Numbered from the stretch's first letter, positions 51,964 to 60,868 are shown. The stretch: DNA of 64,000 bases from Acidisoma sp965199065 (GCF_965199065.1 NZ_CBDAQN010000003.1:1178001-1242000); one strand, 5' to 3'. Translations and numbers: made by a program. The notes: generated by a model not told the origin, from the sequence alone.

Positions 51964-52815
51964 CTAGGTGTTTGAGGCGGAGCCGTCGCGCTGCGCCCAG
52001 CGCCAGAGGTCGCCGTCCTGAACAACAAGGCCGTCGGCCTTCATCTTGACGAGGTGGGCCAGAACGTTGCGCTCGGCGGCACGGCGCAGGACCGGGTCGA
52101 GTTTTGCATACAGCCTGTCCATGAGCGTGAAGGTGTCGGTCGGCGCCTTCGCAACCGCAGCGGCGACCGCCCGCTCGCGCCGGATCCGGTTCGCGAGGAG
52201 AGCGCGGACGTGGCCGTGCGGATCCGGCACGGCCGGGCCATGACCGCAGAGATAGAGCCGGTGCGGGCGCATGAGCATGAGGCGCAGGCTCGTCATGTAA
52301 GCCCGCATGTCGCCTTTGGGCGGGCTCACGATGCTGCTCGCCCAGCCCATGACGTGATCCGCGGTGAAGACGATGCCGTCACGCCACTCGAAACAAAGAT
52401 GGTCGGCGGCGTGGCCCGGCGTGAACAGGGCGCTGAACCCGGCGACCTCGTCCCCGTCACCAAGCCGATGATCGGGCGCAAAGGTGCCGGAGGCGCCCGG
52501 CGTCCAGCCGTACGTGGGCGCGCCGGTCGCCGCCTGCAGCGCGGCGGCGGCGCCGACGTGATCGGCATGGCTATGGCTCACGAGAATACGCCGGATGCGT
52601 CCCTGTCCCGCCGCTACGACTGCCGCGACATGGCGCGCGTCATCGGGGCCAGGATCGATGACGGTGATGCCGCCCTCGTCATCGTCATCGACCAGCCAGG
52701 TGTTGGTGCCATGATAGGTCATCTGACTGGGATTGCCGGCGACGACACGGCTGACCTTCGGCACGACCGGCAGCGGGACGCCGCGCGCCGGTTCGGTTTC
52801 CTTCAGGAAGGCCAT
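51964..52815 (-). CDS. MBL-fold metallo-hydrolase
   Basis: A 283-residue metallo-beta-lactamase-fold enzyme of the glyoxalase-II/LACTB2-like type. The metal motif HxHxDH is at residues 81-86 in LVSHSHADHVGAAAAL, with further ligands in LFTPGHAADHLCFEW and FTADHVMGW. The C-terminal part is a small helical (winged-helix) domain, around DRLYAKLDPVLRRAAERNVL. Substrate unknown. It lies alone between a small secreted protein and a TMEM175-like gene. Confidence 0.88.
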   Translation of the reverse strand: MAFLKETEPARGVPLPVVPKVSRVVAGNPSQMTYHGTNTWLVDDDDEGGITVIDPGPDDARHVAAVVAAGQGRIRRILVSHSHADHVGAAAALQAATGAPTYGWTPGASGTFAPDHRLGDGDEVAGFSALFTPGHAADHLCFEWRDGIVFTADHVMGWASSIVSPPKGDMRAYMTSLRLMLMRPHRLYLCGHGPAVPDPHGHVRALLANRIRRERAVAAAVAKAPTDTFTLMDRLYAKLDPVLRRAAERNVLAHLVKMKADGLVVQDGDLWRWAQRDGSASNT

Positions 52816-52953
52816 GGGTCCTCACGCGCACACGCTGGGATCACCCTCCACATGTTCCGGGCAGCCGGTCAAGTTTGCGCAAGGTAGCAGCGCCATGGGA
52901 AGCAGAGAGCCCGACGGGGCCGATGCGCCGCCTGAACGAGGATGAGATACGTC

Positions 52954-53622
52954 ATGGCCGAGCCGCCTCACGTCCTGGCGCCGCGTGACCCACACCGCGC
53001 TCCTCGGGCGAAAGACAGCCGCGGCCTACCCGCGCTCTCGTCCGACCGGCTTTCCGGCCTCAGCGACACGATGTTCGGCGTTGCGATGACGCTGCTCGCG
53101 ACAACTCTTGTCCCGCAGGCGGAGCAGCTTGCCGGCTCCACCCGCGTATTGTTGAGTGCGCTGGCGGAGCCCATGAGCGCGGTCGTGCTGAGCTTTGCCG
53201 TCGCTTCGATCTACTGGCTGTCACAACAACGCCGGCTGTCCATGATCGACGGGCTGTCGCCACGGCAGACGGCGATGCACCTCGGCTTTCTCTTCCTGAT
53301 CATGTTGCTGCCGATCTCGACCGGGATTTTCGCGAGGCATCAGGTGGCCGCTGCACCCGTGGCCATTTACGGTGCGCATGTGACGCTGCTTGCCGCCGTC
53401 AATCTGGCCCTATGGATCGACGTCCACCGGCGGTTCGCGGTATGGCAAGCGATCGTGCCCTCCCTCGTCGCGGTGATCATGCTCGGGACCGGGTTCGTGA
53501 TCGGCCTGTTCCGGCCTTGGGTCGCGCAATACGTCTGGTATGGTGCGCTGGCGATCCCGCTGGTCACGGGACCGCTGCATCGTGCCTTCCTGCGCATCCG
53601 TCGGATCGGCGCCGCGGATTAA
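52954..53622 (+). CDS. TMEM175/DUF1211-like membrane protein
   Basis: A 222-residue protein with about six hydrophobic segments. The N-terminal block DRLSGLSDTMFGVAMTLLAT is the family's conserved first segment, which in TMEM175 lines a potassium channel. The family usually reads FSD at the start of this block; here it is LSD, so ion selectivity is uncertain. I prefer the ATG at 52954, since GAGG lies 12 nt upstream; the ATG at 52942 has no spacing for it. It is convergent with the following gene. Confidence 0.7.
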   Translation: MAEPPHVLAPRDPHRAPRAKDSRGLPALSSDRLSGLSDTMFGVAMTLLATTLVPQAEQLAGSTRVLLSALAEPMSAVVLSFAVASIYWLSQQRRLSMIDGLSPRQTAMHLGFLFLIMLLPISTGIFARHQVAAAPVAIYGAHVTLLAAVNLALWIDVHRRFAVWQAIVPSLVAVIMLGTGFVIGLFRPWVAQYVWYGALAIPLVTGPLHRAFLRIRRIGAAD

Positions 53623-53644
53623 CGTCAGAAGGGCGCTGCCGAGG

Positions 53645-53980
53645 TCAGGCAGACTGCTCGCCTCGTTCCGCGCCGCCAACCGCCTCGAACCCCTCGAACT
53701 CCGGATGCCCGAGCGTCAGCGGCTTGGAACCGCCGGCTCCCGCATGGGCGGTGCGAAACGCCTCCGAGCGCGTCCACGCCTCGAACTCGGCGGGCGACTG
53801 CCAGATGGTGTGGGACGCGTAGAGAACGTGGTCCTCGCGTTCCGGCCCGCGCAGGAGGTTGAAGCTCACGAAGCCCGGCACCTTGTGCAGCTGGCTGTCG
53901 CGCCCGATCCAGCGTTCCTCGAACGCGTCGGCCTCGGTCTTGATCACGCGAAAGCGGTTCATCGCCACGAACATCGCCAT
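53645..53980 (-). CDS. IsdG-like haem-degrading monooxygenase
   Basis: A 111-residue antibiotic-biosynthesis-monooxygenase-fold protein. Asn8 (FVAMNRFRV), Trp69 and His79 (EFEAWTRSEAFRTAHAG) match the Asn-Trp-His triad of IsdG/IsdI haem oxygenases, including the ten-residue W-to-H spacing; VPGFVSFNLLRG and YASHTIW also fit. It would open haem to release iron, but no haem importer or TonB system is nearby. A generic small monooxygenase is the alternative. Confidence 0.75.
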   Translation of the reverse strand: MAMFVAMNRFRVIKTEADAFEERWIGRDSQLHKVPGFVSFNLLRGPEREDHVLYASHTIWQSPAEFEAWTRSEAFRTAHAGAGGSKPLTLGHPEFEGFEAVGGAERGEQSA

Positions 53981-54079
53981 CTTGGGTCTCCCTGCTTTTT
54001 CCAGCGCCGATCCTACAGCACGGCTTGATGCCGATCCACGCCCAGGCCAAACGCTGTGACAAAAGCGGAGCGCGGCAGC

Positions 54080-55525
54080 ATGCAGCTATCACGGACAGAC
54101 GAGATGCCGGCCTGGCGGACGGGACTAGTGCATCTCGGCCTCGGCGCCTTCGCGCGCGCGCATCTCGCGCTCTACACCGAGGACACGTCCGATGCCGGTT
54201 GGGGCATCCTCGGCGTCAGCCTGCAGCGGCCGGACCAGCGGGATCTGCTGGTTCCCCAGGATTGCCTCTACACGGCGGTCGAGCGGGGGCCGGAGGGTGC
54301 GACAACCCGCATCGTCACCTGCCTCACCGGCGTTCTGGTGGCGCCCGAGGACCCGGAGGCGGTGCTGGCCGCCATGAGCGCCGAGGGCACGCGCATCGTC
54401 ACGCTGACCATCACGGAGAAAGGCTACTGCCACGATCCGGCGACAGGGCGTCTCAACCTCGCCCACCCGACCATCGAACACGACCTCGCCCACCCGCAGA
54501 CGCCGCGCGGCGCCATCGGCTTCCTGGTGGAGGCGCTTCGGCGCCGGCGGGCGGCGGGGTTGCGGCCCTTCACCGTGCTCTGCTGCGACAACCTGCCGGC
54601 GAACGGCCGCCTCGTCGCCCGGCTGGTGGAGGCCTTCGCCGCGCAACGCGACCCTGAACTCGCCGCCTGGATTGCCACCGAGGCGCGTTTCCCGTGTTCG
54701 ATGGTGGACCGCATCGTTCCCGCCACGACGCCCGCCGACGTGGCGGAGGTGGAGGCGCTGACCGGATACGCGGATGCGGCGCCGGTCATCCACGAGCCCT
54801 TCCGCCAATGGGTGATCGAGGACCGCTTCGTCGATGACGCCCGCCCGCGCTGGGAGGCTGGCGGCGCGCAGTTCGTCGCCGAGGTCGAGCCGTTCGAACA
54901 TATGAAGTTGCGGCTGCTCAACGGGGCACATTCGGCGCTCGCCTATCTCGGCTATCTCGGCGGCTATGAGACGATCGCCGAGACGATGGCCGATCCCGGC
55001 TATGCGGGCTTCGTCGAGCGCCTGTGGCGGGACGAGATCGTGCCCGTCGTGCCGCCGCCGCCCGGAACGACCCTGCTGGACTATGTCGCGGCGTTGGAGG
55101 CGCGGTTCAGGAACCCCGCGATCCGCCATCGCACCTGGCAGATCGCCATGGACGGCTCGCAGAAGCTGCCGCAGCGGCTGCTCGGCACCATACGCGAACG
55201 GCTGGCGAGGGACGCGCCCCTGCCCTGCCTGGCGCTCGTGATCGCCGGCTGGGTGAGCTACACGAGCGGCGTCGATGAACAGGGTGAACCGATCGACGTC
55301 CGCGACCCCCTGGCCGACAGGTTGCGCGCCGTGCAGGCGGACTGGCCGGAGGACCCGGAGGCTCGGGTTCGCGCGGTGCTGGCGCTCGAGCAGATTTTCG
55401 GAGCGGACCTGCCGGCGGACGGGCGGTTCGTCGCGGCCGTGACGGCGGCCTATGGGGACCTCCGGACCCATGGCGCGCGGGCGGCTGTCTCCATGACAGG
55501 CCGCACCGCACCGGAGGCGCCGTGA
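54080..55525 (+). CDS. Mannitol/fructuronate-type polyol dehydrogenase
   Basis: A 481-residue NAD-dependent long-chain secondary alcohol dehydrogenase. The N-terminal LVHLGLGAFARAHLALYTED is typical of mannitol dehydrogenase/fructuronate reductase, and the catalytic set K276..N281..H284 is in KLRLLNGAHSAL with the family's exact spacing. It could interconvert mannitol and fructose or reduce fructuronate. GCGGAG lies 9 nt before the ATG at 54080; a GTG at 54056 is less likely. Its stop overlaps the GTG start of mocA, an unusual link between a polyol enzyme and molybdenum-cofactor genes. Confidence 0.85.
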   Translation: MQLSRTDEMPAWRTGLVHLGLGAFARAHLALYTEDTSDAGWGILGVSLQRPDQRDLLVPQDCLYTAVERGPEGATTRIVTCLTGVLVAPEDPEAVLAAMSAEGTRIVTLTITEKGYCHDPATGRLNLAHPTIEHDLAHPQTPRGAIGFLVEALRRRRAAGLRPFTVLCCDNLPANGRLVARLVEAFAAQRDPELAAWIATEARFPCSMVDRIVPATTPADVAEVEALTGYADAAPVIHEPFRQWVIEDRFVDDARPRWEAGGAQFVAEVEPFEHMKLRLLNGAHSALAYLGYLGGYETIAETMADPGYAGFVERLWRDEIVPVVPPPPGTTLLDYVAALEARFRNPAIRHRTWQIAMDGSQKLPQRLLGTIRERLARDAPLPCLALVIAGWVSYTSGVDEQGEPIDVRDPLADRLRAVQADWPEDPEARVRAVLALEQIFGADLPADGRFVAAVTAAYGDLRTHGARAAVSMTGRTAPEAP

Positions 55526-56133
55526 CGGCTGTCTCCGCCGTCGTGCTGGCAGCGGGTCTCTCCTCGCGGATGGGTGGCCCACATAAGCTGCTTCTCGATG
55601 TCGGGGGCGAGCCGATGCTGCGGCGCGTGGTGCGCTCGGTGCTGGGGGTCGATCCCGCCGAGGTGGTCGTCGTTACCGGCTTCAATGCGGAGGCCGTCGT
55701 GGCGGCGCTCGACGGGCTGCCCGTGCGCTGCGTCCATAACCCGGCCTTCGCCGACGGTCAGCCGGGCTCCGTCGTCGCCGGGATGAGGGCGCTGACTGTT
55801 TCTTGCGACGCCGTCATGATCGTGCTCGGCGACCAGCCCTTGCTGACGCCCGGCGCGCTCGGGCGGTTGATCGAGGCCTACCGGAATGCACCTGACGGGC
55901 GCTCCATCCTGGTGCCGACCAGCGGCGGCGAGCGCGGCAACCCTGTGCTTTTCGCCGCGCGCCACATCGCGGCAATCGGGACGGGCACGATGAAGGTCGG
56001 CGACCGGCGCCTCATCGAGGCCTACCCGGAGCAGGTCGCCCTGATCGAGATGGCGGACGACGCCTTCACGCAGGACTGCGACACCCCCGCCGACTACGCG
56101 ATGATGCAGGCGCGCCTCGGGATCGCATCATGA
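55522..56133 (+). CDS. mocA: Molybdenum cofactor nucleotidyltransferase (MocA-like)
   Basis: A 203-residue MobA-like nucleotidyltransferase. VVLAAGLSSRMGGPHKLLLD is the nucleotide-binding LAAGxSxRMG signature, followed by FNAEAVVAALDG and MIVLGDQPLLTPGALGRLIE. MocA adds CMP to molybdopterin for the xanthine-oxidase family of hydroxylases. It starts with GTG overlapping the dehydrogenase stop and its own stop overlaps a 40-codon ORF (ATGA at 56130). Confidence 0.85.
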   Translation: MTAVSAVVLAAGLSSRMGGPHKLLLDVGGEPMLRRVVRSVLGVDPAEVVVVTGFNAEAVVAALDGLPVRCVHNPAFADGQPGSVVAGMRALTVSCDAVMIVLGDQPLLTPGALGRLIEAYRNAPDGRSILVPTSGGERGNPVLFAARHIAAIGTGTMKVGDRRLIEAYPEQVALIEMADDAFTQDCDTPADYAMMQARLGIAS

Positions 56134-56252
56134 TCGCCTCAGCCCGCATCTGCGACGATGTCGACATGGCGCCGGTGGCGGGCGATGATGCCGTGGTCGC
56201 CACCCGGGAAGCCGTAGGCATCTTGGCGACGCGGAGACGGTTGGCTGAATGA
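56130..56252 (+). CDS. Forty-codon ORF coupled at both ends
   Basis: A 40-residue reading frame, starting MIASARICDDVDMAPVAGDD and ending TRRRLAE, that fills the only gap in the maturation run. Its ATG overlaps the mocA stop (ATGA, 56130-56133) and its stop overlaps the ATG of the SufU-like gene (ATGA, 56249-56252). This double coupling argues that it is translated. It has no clear motif, one cysteine, and an arginine-rich end. It could be a small protein, a relic of a lost gene, or only a coupling spacer. Confidence 0.5.
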   Translation: MIASARICDDVDMAPVAGDDAVVATREAVGILATRRRLAE

Positions 56253-56713
56253 GCGCGCACGAGCTGGAAGACATCTACAACCGGACGATCCTGGATCGCG
56301 CGCGGCATCCGCGGCACCAGCACAGGCTGGAGCCTTTCGACACCGAGGTGCGGGAGGTCAATCCGCTTTGCGGCGACCGCGTCACCGTGCGCCTGACCTG
56401 TGACACAACCGGCACGATCGCCGCGATCGGCTACGAGGCGCGGGCCTGCACGATCTGCATGGCGTCCTCGGATTTCATGGCCGAGTTGGCGCCCGGTATG
56501 ACGACGGCCGAGGCGCTGACCGTCGCCGACGACTTCGAACGGGCGTTGCGGTCGGGCGAGCCCGCGTCGTGGGATAGCCGAATGGCGCCGCTCTCCCTAT
56601 TTGCACCTCTGCATGACACGCCGTCGCGTATCGGGTGCGCGACGCTGCCATGGAAGGCATTGGGGCAGGCGCTGAAGCAGGCGCTGCCGGCAGAGGGCAA
56701 TGGCAATGGATGA
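56249..56713 (+). CDS. SufU/IscU-like Fe-S cluster scaffold
   Basis: A 154-residue protein of the IscU/SufU/NifU N-terminal family. The ligand set is Cys41 and Asp43 (NPLCGDRV), Cys67 (ARACTICMAS, with an extra Cys70) and Cys130 (SRIGCATLPW), nearly the positions of SufU. Placed between mocA and xdhC, it probably serves the [2Fe-2S] centres of a molybdenum hydroxylase rather than general cluster assembly. It overlaps the next gene by 14 nt. Confidence 0.85.
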   Translation: MSAHELEDIYNRTILDRARHPRHQHRLEPFDTEVREVNPLCGDRVTVRLTCDTTGTIAAIGYEARACTICMASSDFMAELAPGMTTAEALTVADDFERALRSGEPASWDSRMAPLSLFAPLHDTPSRIGCATLPWKALGQALKQALPAEGNGNG

Positions 56714-57038
56714 CATGACGCAGGATGCCGAGGATATTCTCGGCCAGGTGCAGGCGTGGCGCGAGGCCGGGGAGCAGGTGGCGCTGGCGACCGTCGTCGC
56801 CACCTGGGGCAGCTCGCCGCGCCCCGTTGGCAGCCAGATGGCGGTGACGCGCTCGGGCCGCATCGTCGGCTCGGTCAGCGGCGGCTGCGTGGAAAGCGCG
56901 GTGACCGCCGCCGCGATGGAGACGCTGGCCGACCAGCGGACCCAACTGCTCGACTACGGCATCTCCTCCGAGCGCGCCTGGGAGGTGGGTCTTGCCTGCG
57001 GCGGACAGTTGCAGGTCTTCGTGGAAGAGGTCGAGTGA
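56700..57038 (+). CDS. XdhC/CoxI-family maturation factor, N-terminal type
   Basis: A 112-residue protein covering only the XdhC_CoxI domain. ALATVVATWGSSPRPVGSQM and GRIVGSVSGGCVESAVTAAA are the conserved blocks, ending in LACGGQLQVFVEEVE. XdhC binds finished molybdenum cofactor, helps its sulfuration and hands it to the hydroxylase. A start at MDDMTQ (56706) is equally possible. Its stop overlaps the GTG of the next gene, which carries the other XdhC domain. Confidence 0.88.
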   Translation: MAMDDMTQDAEDILGQVQAWREAGEQVALATVVATWGSSPRPVGSQMAVTRSGRIVGSVSGGCVESAVTAAAMETLADQRTQLLDYGISSERAWEVGLACGGQLQVFVEEVE

Positions 57039-57718
57039 CTCCGGACATCAGGACGGCGCTCATTCGCGCTCGGAACGACAAGCACCCCGTGGTGCTGGCG
57101 ACCCGCCTCACCGGCGGCGTGCAGATGATCCTGCCAAGCGATGCGGCCCCCGCCGCACTCAATGAGGCGGCTGCGCGGGCGCTCGCCGCCGATACCAGCA
57201 CGGCCGCCGAGATCGAGGGCGAACGCTGGTTCCTCCACGTCCACAACCTGCCCCTGCGGCTGTTTCTCATCGGCGCCGTGCATATCTCGCAGGCCCTGGT
57301 GAGGCTCGCCGCACCTCTCGGAATGGGCACGATCGTGATCGATCCGCGTCCCGCTTTGGCGACAGAGGAGCGCTTCCCGGGTATCGAACTCATGGCGGAG
57401 TGGCCCGACGAGGCGCTCGACATGGCGCAGCTCGACGCCCGCAGCGCCGTCGTGGCGCTCACTCACGACCCGAAGCTGGACGACCCGGCGCTCGACCGTG
57501 CGTTGCGGTCGCCCGCTTTCTATATCGGGGCACTCGGCTCGCGGCGGTCCCACGCGGCGCGGCTGGAGCGCCTTACCGAGCTTGGCCATACGCCTGACAG
57601 CATGGCCCGCATCCGTGGGCCGGTGGGGCTGCCCATCGCCGCCGTCACCGCGCCCGAGATCGCGCTCTCCATTCTGGCCGAACTGGTGTCCGTCCGGCGA
57701 GGCGGCCGCGCACGCTAA
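57035..57718 (+). CDS. XdhC Rossmann-domain protein
   Basis: A 227-residue protein corresponding to the C-terminal half of full-length XdhC. FLIGAVHISQALVRLAAPLG is the Rossmann motif, IVIDPRPALATEERFPG follows, and the end has FYIGALGSRRSHAARLERL and IRGPVGLPIAAVTAPEIALS, all typical. It starts with GTG overlapping the previous stop (GTGA). Split XdhC genes are known in molybdenum-hydroxylase clusters; the enzyme subunits are not in this window. Its stop is 3 nt from the convergent permease gene. Confidence 0.88.
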   Translation: MTPDIRTALIRARNDKHPVVLATRLTGGVQMILPSDAAPAALNEAAARALAADTSTAAEIEGERWFLHVHNLPLRLFLIGAVHISQALVRLAAPLGMGTIVIDPRPALATEERFPGIELMAEWPDEALDMAQLDARSAVVALTHDPKLDDPALDRALRSPAFYIGALGSRRSHAARLERLTELGHTPDSMARIRGPVGLPIAAVTAPEIALSILAELVSVRRGGRAR

Positions 57719-57721
57719 CGC

Positions 57722-58543
57722 CTACTTGCCGATCCCGGCGGTCATGCCGCGGATGAAGAACTTCTGGCTCGCGAGATACAGCACCAGAAGCGGCAGAATG
57801 GAGAGGAACGCACCCGCCATCATCAGCGGCTCGTTGGTGGCGAAACGGCCCTGGAACAAGGTGAGCCCCGACATCACCGTGCGCTGGTCATTGTCCTGCA
57901 GGAACACGAGCGCGAAAAGCAGTTCATTCCAGACCCAGATGGTGTTGACGATGACGAGGGTGAACGTGGTCGCCACCGATAGCGGCATGACGATGCGGAG
58001 CAGTATGCGCGTGTGCGAAGCGCCGTCGATGGTCGCCGCCTCGATGAGTTCCTGCGGCAATTCGCGGAAGAAGTTGACCAGGAAGAACACCGAGAAGGGC
58101 ACCATGAGCCCGGTGTAGACGAGCATCACCGAGGGCAGCGTATTGATGAGGCCCGCCTGCACCATGAGCGTGAACAGCGGCACCACCAGCGCCACCGGCG
58201 GCAGGGCCATCAGCGCGATGTTGATGTTGAAGAAGGCGCGTTGCCCGACGAAACGGCCGAAGGCCACCGCATAGGCCGCGAACAGGGCAATGAGCGTCGC
58301 CAGGGCCACCGACACGACCGCGACCAGGGCGCTGTTCAGCGTCCAGCGGCCGAATGGCATGACCCGGAAGACATCCAGGAAATTCTGCAGCGTCGGCGCG
58401 CCGGGCAGCCCGGTCGGGTCGAGCGTATAGGCCTGCGGCGTCTTCAAAGCCGTCTGGACGATGAACCAGAGCGGGTAGAGCGATACCAGGCTCAGCGCGA
58501 TCAACAGGATCTGCTGGCCCGTGGCGCGGGAAAGCCTCTTCAT
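57722..58543 (-). CDS. Carbohydrate ABC permease (MalG type)
   Basis: A 273-residue inner-membrane permease of the CUT1 family with six hydrophobic segments. The EAA coupling loop is visible in LPQELIEAATIDGASHTRIL. Start overlaps the stop of the MalF-type permease (ATGA at 58540-58543). It is the last gene of the operon. No ATPase follows; the next gene is on the other strand. Confidence 0.9.
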   Translation of the reverse strand: MKRLSRATGQQILLIALSLVSLYPLWFIVQTALKTPQAYTLDPTGLPGAPTLQNFLDVFRVMPFGRWTLNSALVAVVSVALATLIALFAAYAVAFGRFVGQRAFFNINIALMALPPVALVVPLFTLMVQAGLINTLPSVMLVYTGLMVPFSVFFLVNFFRELPQELIEAATIDGASHTRILLRIVMPLSVATTFTLVIVNTIWVWNELLFALVFLQDNDQRTVMSGLTLFQGRFATNEPLMMAGAFLSILPLLVLYLASQKFFIRGMTAGIGK

Positions 58544-59490
58544 CGTCCCGGCTCCGCGGCCCGCGCTCGCAGCCGCAGATAGATCACGATCAGAATGCTG
58601 GCGAGCAACAGCAGCACCACGACCGCCGCCGACGCCACCCCAATCGCACCGTTATCGAAACCATTGTCGAAGATGTAGTATTCCATGACGCTCGATGAGT
58701 CGGCGGGGCCACCCTTCGTCAAGACATAAACATATGTGAATATCGCGGAGAGGACCGTGATCGCCTCGACGATGACGAAGAACTCGATGACGCGGCGGAT
58801 CTGCGGCAGCAGGATCGACCACTGGATCTGCCAGCCGGTGGCGCCGTCGATGCGCGCCGCCTCGATGAGTTCCTGCGGCACGGCGAGCAGCGCGGCGGCA
58901 AAGACGACCACGCCGAAGCCCAGCTGCTGCCAGATGATGACGCTGCCGATGGTGGGCACGACATGGGTCGCCGATCCCAGCCAGTCCTGCGCGAGCGCGC
59001 CGAGATGCCAACTCCGCAGCTGGGTGTTCAGAACCCCGTTTTCCTGCAGCAGGAAGCTGAAGGTGAGGCCGATGGCGGTCGCCGGCAGGATGTACGGCAG
59101 GAAGACGATGGCGCGGTATTGCCGCCAGCCGCGCAACTGCGCGTTGAGGATGAGGGCGATGACGAGCGCCAGCACCGTCATGACCGGCACGGTGCCGAGA
59201 AGCTTGATGTTGTTGAGCAGCGACCCGATGAAGACCGGGTCCTGCCAAATCCCCTCGTAATTCGCGGTGCCGACATAGACGAGGTTGCCGAGCGACCCGG
59301 AGTAGAAGCTGAACCGGATCACCGCGACCAGCGGGTAGAGGAACGCGGCGGCGAGCGCCACGACCGCCGGCGCCACGAAGCCGTATGGCCAGAGGCGCCG
59401 GATGCCTTGCGACAGGCGCGGCGTCCCCGGCCGTGGAGCCGGGGACCCTAGAACCGAGGACCCTAGAGGCGGGCCCGCAACCTCAGCCAT
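58540..59490 (-). CDS. Carbohydrate ABC permease (MalF type)
   Basis: A 316-residue permease of the CUT1 family, with a leading segment LWPYGFVAPAVVALAAAFLY and the EAA loop in VPQELIEAARIDGATGWQIQ. It partners the MalG-type permease. Its start overlaps the end of the binding-protein gene by 8 nt, keeping the operon tightly packed. Confidence 0.9.
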   Translation of the reverse strand: MAEVAGPPLGSSVLGSPAPRPGTPRLSQGIRRLWPYGFVAPAVVALAAAFLYPLVAVIRFSFYSGSLGNLVYVGTANYEGIWQDPVFIGSLLNNIKLLGTVPVMTVLALVIALILNAQLRGWRQYRAIVFLPYILPATAIGLTFSFLLQENGVLNTQLRSWHLGALAQDWLGSATHVVPTIGSVIIWQQLGFGVVVFAAALLAVPQELIEAARIDGATGWQIQWSILLPQIRRVIEFFVIVEAITVLSAIFTYVYVLTKGGPADSSSVMEYYIFDNGFDNGAIGVASAAVVVLLLLASILIVIYLRLRARAAEPGR

Positions 59491-60868
59491 TCGACGCCCA
59501 CTTCTTGAACTGCATGAACTCGGGGATCTGCTGCAGACGCCATTGCTTGATCACCCGGTTCCAGATCGCGACCGCCTTGTCCGGGCCGCCGGATTTGGAG
59601 GTGATGACCTGCCCGGCAGGGATGTCGGCATTGTTGTCCACTTCCGGCGGCAGATAGTTCTCCAGCCAGATCGACGGGTTCGAGGTGTCGAGGTGGAACA
59701 TCTCGCGCGCCAAGGGGTCCTTGATCGCCGACGTGTCGAAGCGCTTGTCCGCCGGAAAGGCGCCGGTCACGGTGAAGAGCGAGGTCAGGTTCTCCGGCGT
59801 GTGCAGCCAGGTCAGGAAGGCCGCATCGGCTGCCTTGTTCTTCGACCAGCCGGTGATGAACTCGTCGGAGGATTGGGTCACGTCATAGGTGTTGTTGAGC
59901 TTGCCCGAGCCCCAGACCGGCGGCATGGCGACGCCGATGTTGTCGACGCCGATCGCCTTCTCCCAGGTCAGCACGTTGCCGTCCGTGGTGAAGGACATGG
60001 CGGCCTTCTTCTGCGGAAACAGCTGCCAGCCCTGGTTGAGATTGAGCGAGGCGACATCGGTGTTGAGATAGCCCTTGGCCATCAGGTCCTGCATCATGCC
60101 GTACATCTTGCCGAGCAGGGTATCGAGATCCGCCAGGCTGTGGCCGTTGGTTCCGGCGATGTCGGACTTGAGGTCGTCGAGCGAGTTCAGCTCCTGCCTC
60201 GCATAGATCGCGAACATCCAGGCGCCGAAGTAACCGTCGCTGTTGCCCATGCCCAACGGCGTGATGCCATGCGCCTTCAACGCCGCGCAATCGGCGAGGA
60301 AGTCGCTCCACGTCGCCGGAGCCTTGTCCGGGTCGAGGCCCGCCTGCTTGAACAGCGTCTTGTTCCAGACGAGGGGAACGCCGATGAGGTAGATGGGCGC
60401 TGCCACGATCTTGCCGCCGACGGTGTTCTCGCTGGTGTCGACCCAATTCGAAGTCTCGCTGGACGGCACGTAATCCGAGATCGCCACGGCTGAACCGTTC
60501 CAGTACGGCGTCAGCGTCGGCAAGGTTGCCCACTGCGTGTCCAAATCCGGCCCCGACTTGCTCTGGGCGGCCAGGCGGAACGCGCCTATCAACGTGTCCG
60601 AGGATTGCGGAACGATGTTGATCTTCACATCGGAATGCAGCTTCTCATAGGCGGCGACACGGCCTGTCAGCCAGTTGTCGATGCCGGGAATGTCGCTCTC
60701 GCCCCAGAACCAGTAGGTGATCTTGCCGCTGGTGGCCGAGGCGGTTTGCGCCCACGCGCTGTGACCGGCGCCGCCGAGGAAAGCCGCCGCGCCTATCGCC
60801 GCTCCCAGCAGCATGCCGCGCAGTCGCCGGTACGGCGCGTGGGTAGCCTTCGTCGAGATCCTGTGCAT
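59483..60868 (-). CDS. Extracellular carbohydrate-binding protein (CUT1 importer)
   Basis: A 461-residue periplasmic binding protein with a signal peptide (GMLLGAAIGAAAFLGGAG, cleavage near AWAQ). The mature protein begins GKITYWFWGESDIPGIDNWL, typical of family 1 sugar-binding proteins. AAGGAG sits 6 nt before the ATG at 60868; the frame is open 47 codons further into the regulator gene but without signal features. It is the receptor for the ATPase-less importer. Confidence 0.88.
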   Translation of the reverse strand: MHRISTKATHAPYRRLRGMLLGAAIGAAAFLGGAGHSAWAQTASATSGKITYWFWGESDIPGIDNWLTGRVAAYEKLHSDVKINIVPQSSDTLIGAFRLAAQSKSGPDLDTQWATLPTLTPYWNGSAVAISDYVPSSETSNWVDTSENTVGGKIVAAPIYLIGVPLVWNKTLFKQAGLDPDKAPATWSDFLADCAALKAHGITPLGMGNSDGYFGAWMFAIYARQELNSLDDLKSDIAGTNGHSLADLDTLLGKMYGMMQDLMAKGYLNTDVASLNLNQGWQLFPQKKAAMSFTTDGNVLTWEKAIGVDNIGVAMPPVWGSGKLNNTYDVTQSSDEFITGWSKNKAADAAFLTWLHTPENLTSLFTVTGAFPADKRFDTSAIKDPLAREMFHLDTSNPSIWLENYLPPEVDNNADIPAGQVITSKSGGPDKAVAIWNRVIKQWRLQQIPEFMQFKKWASNG

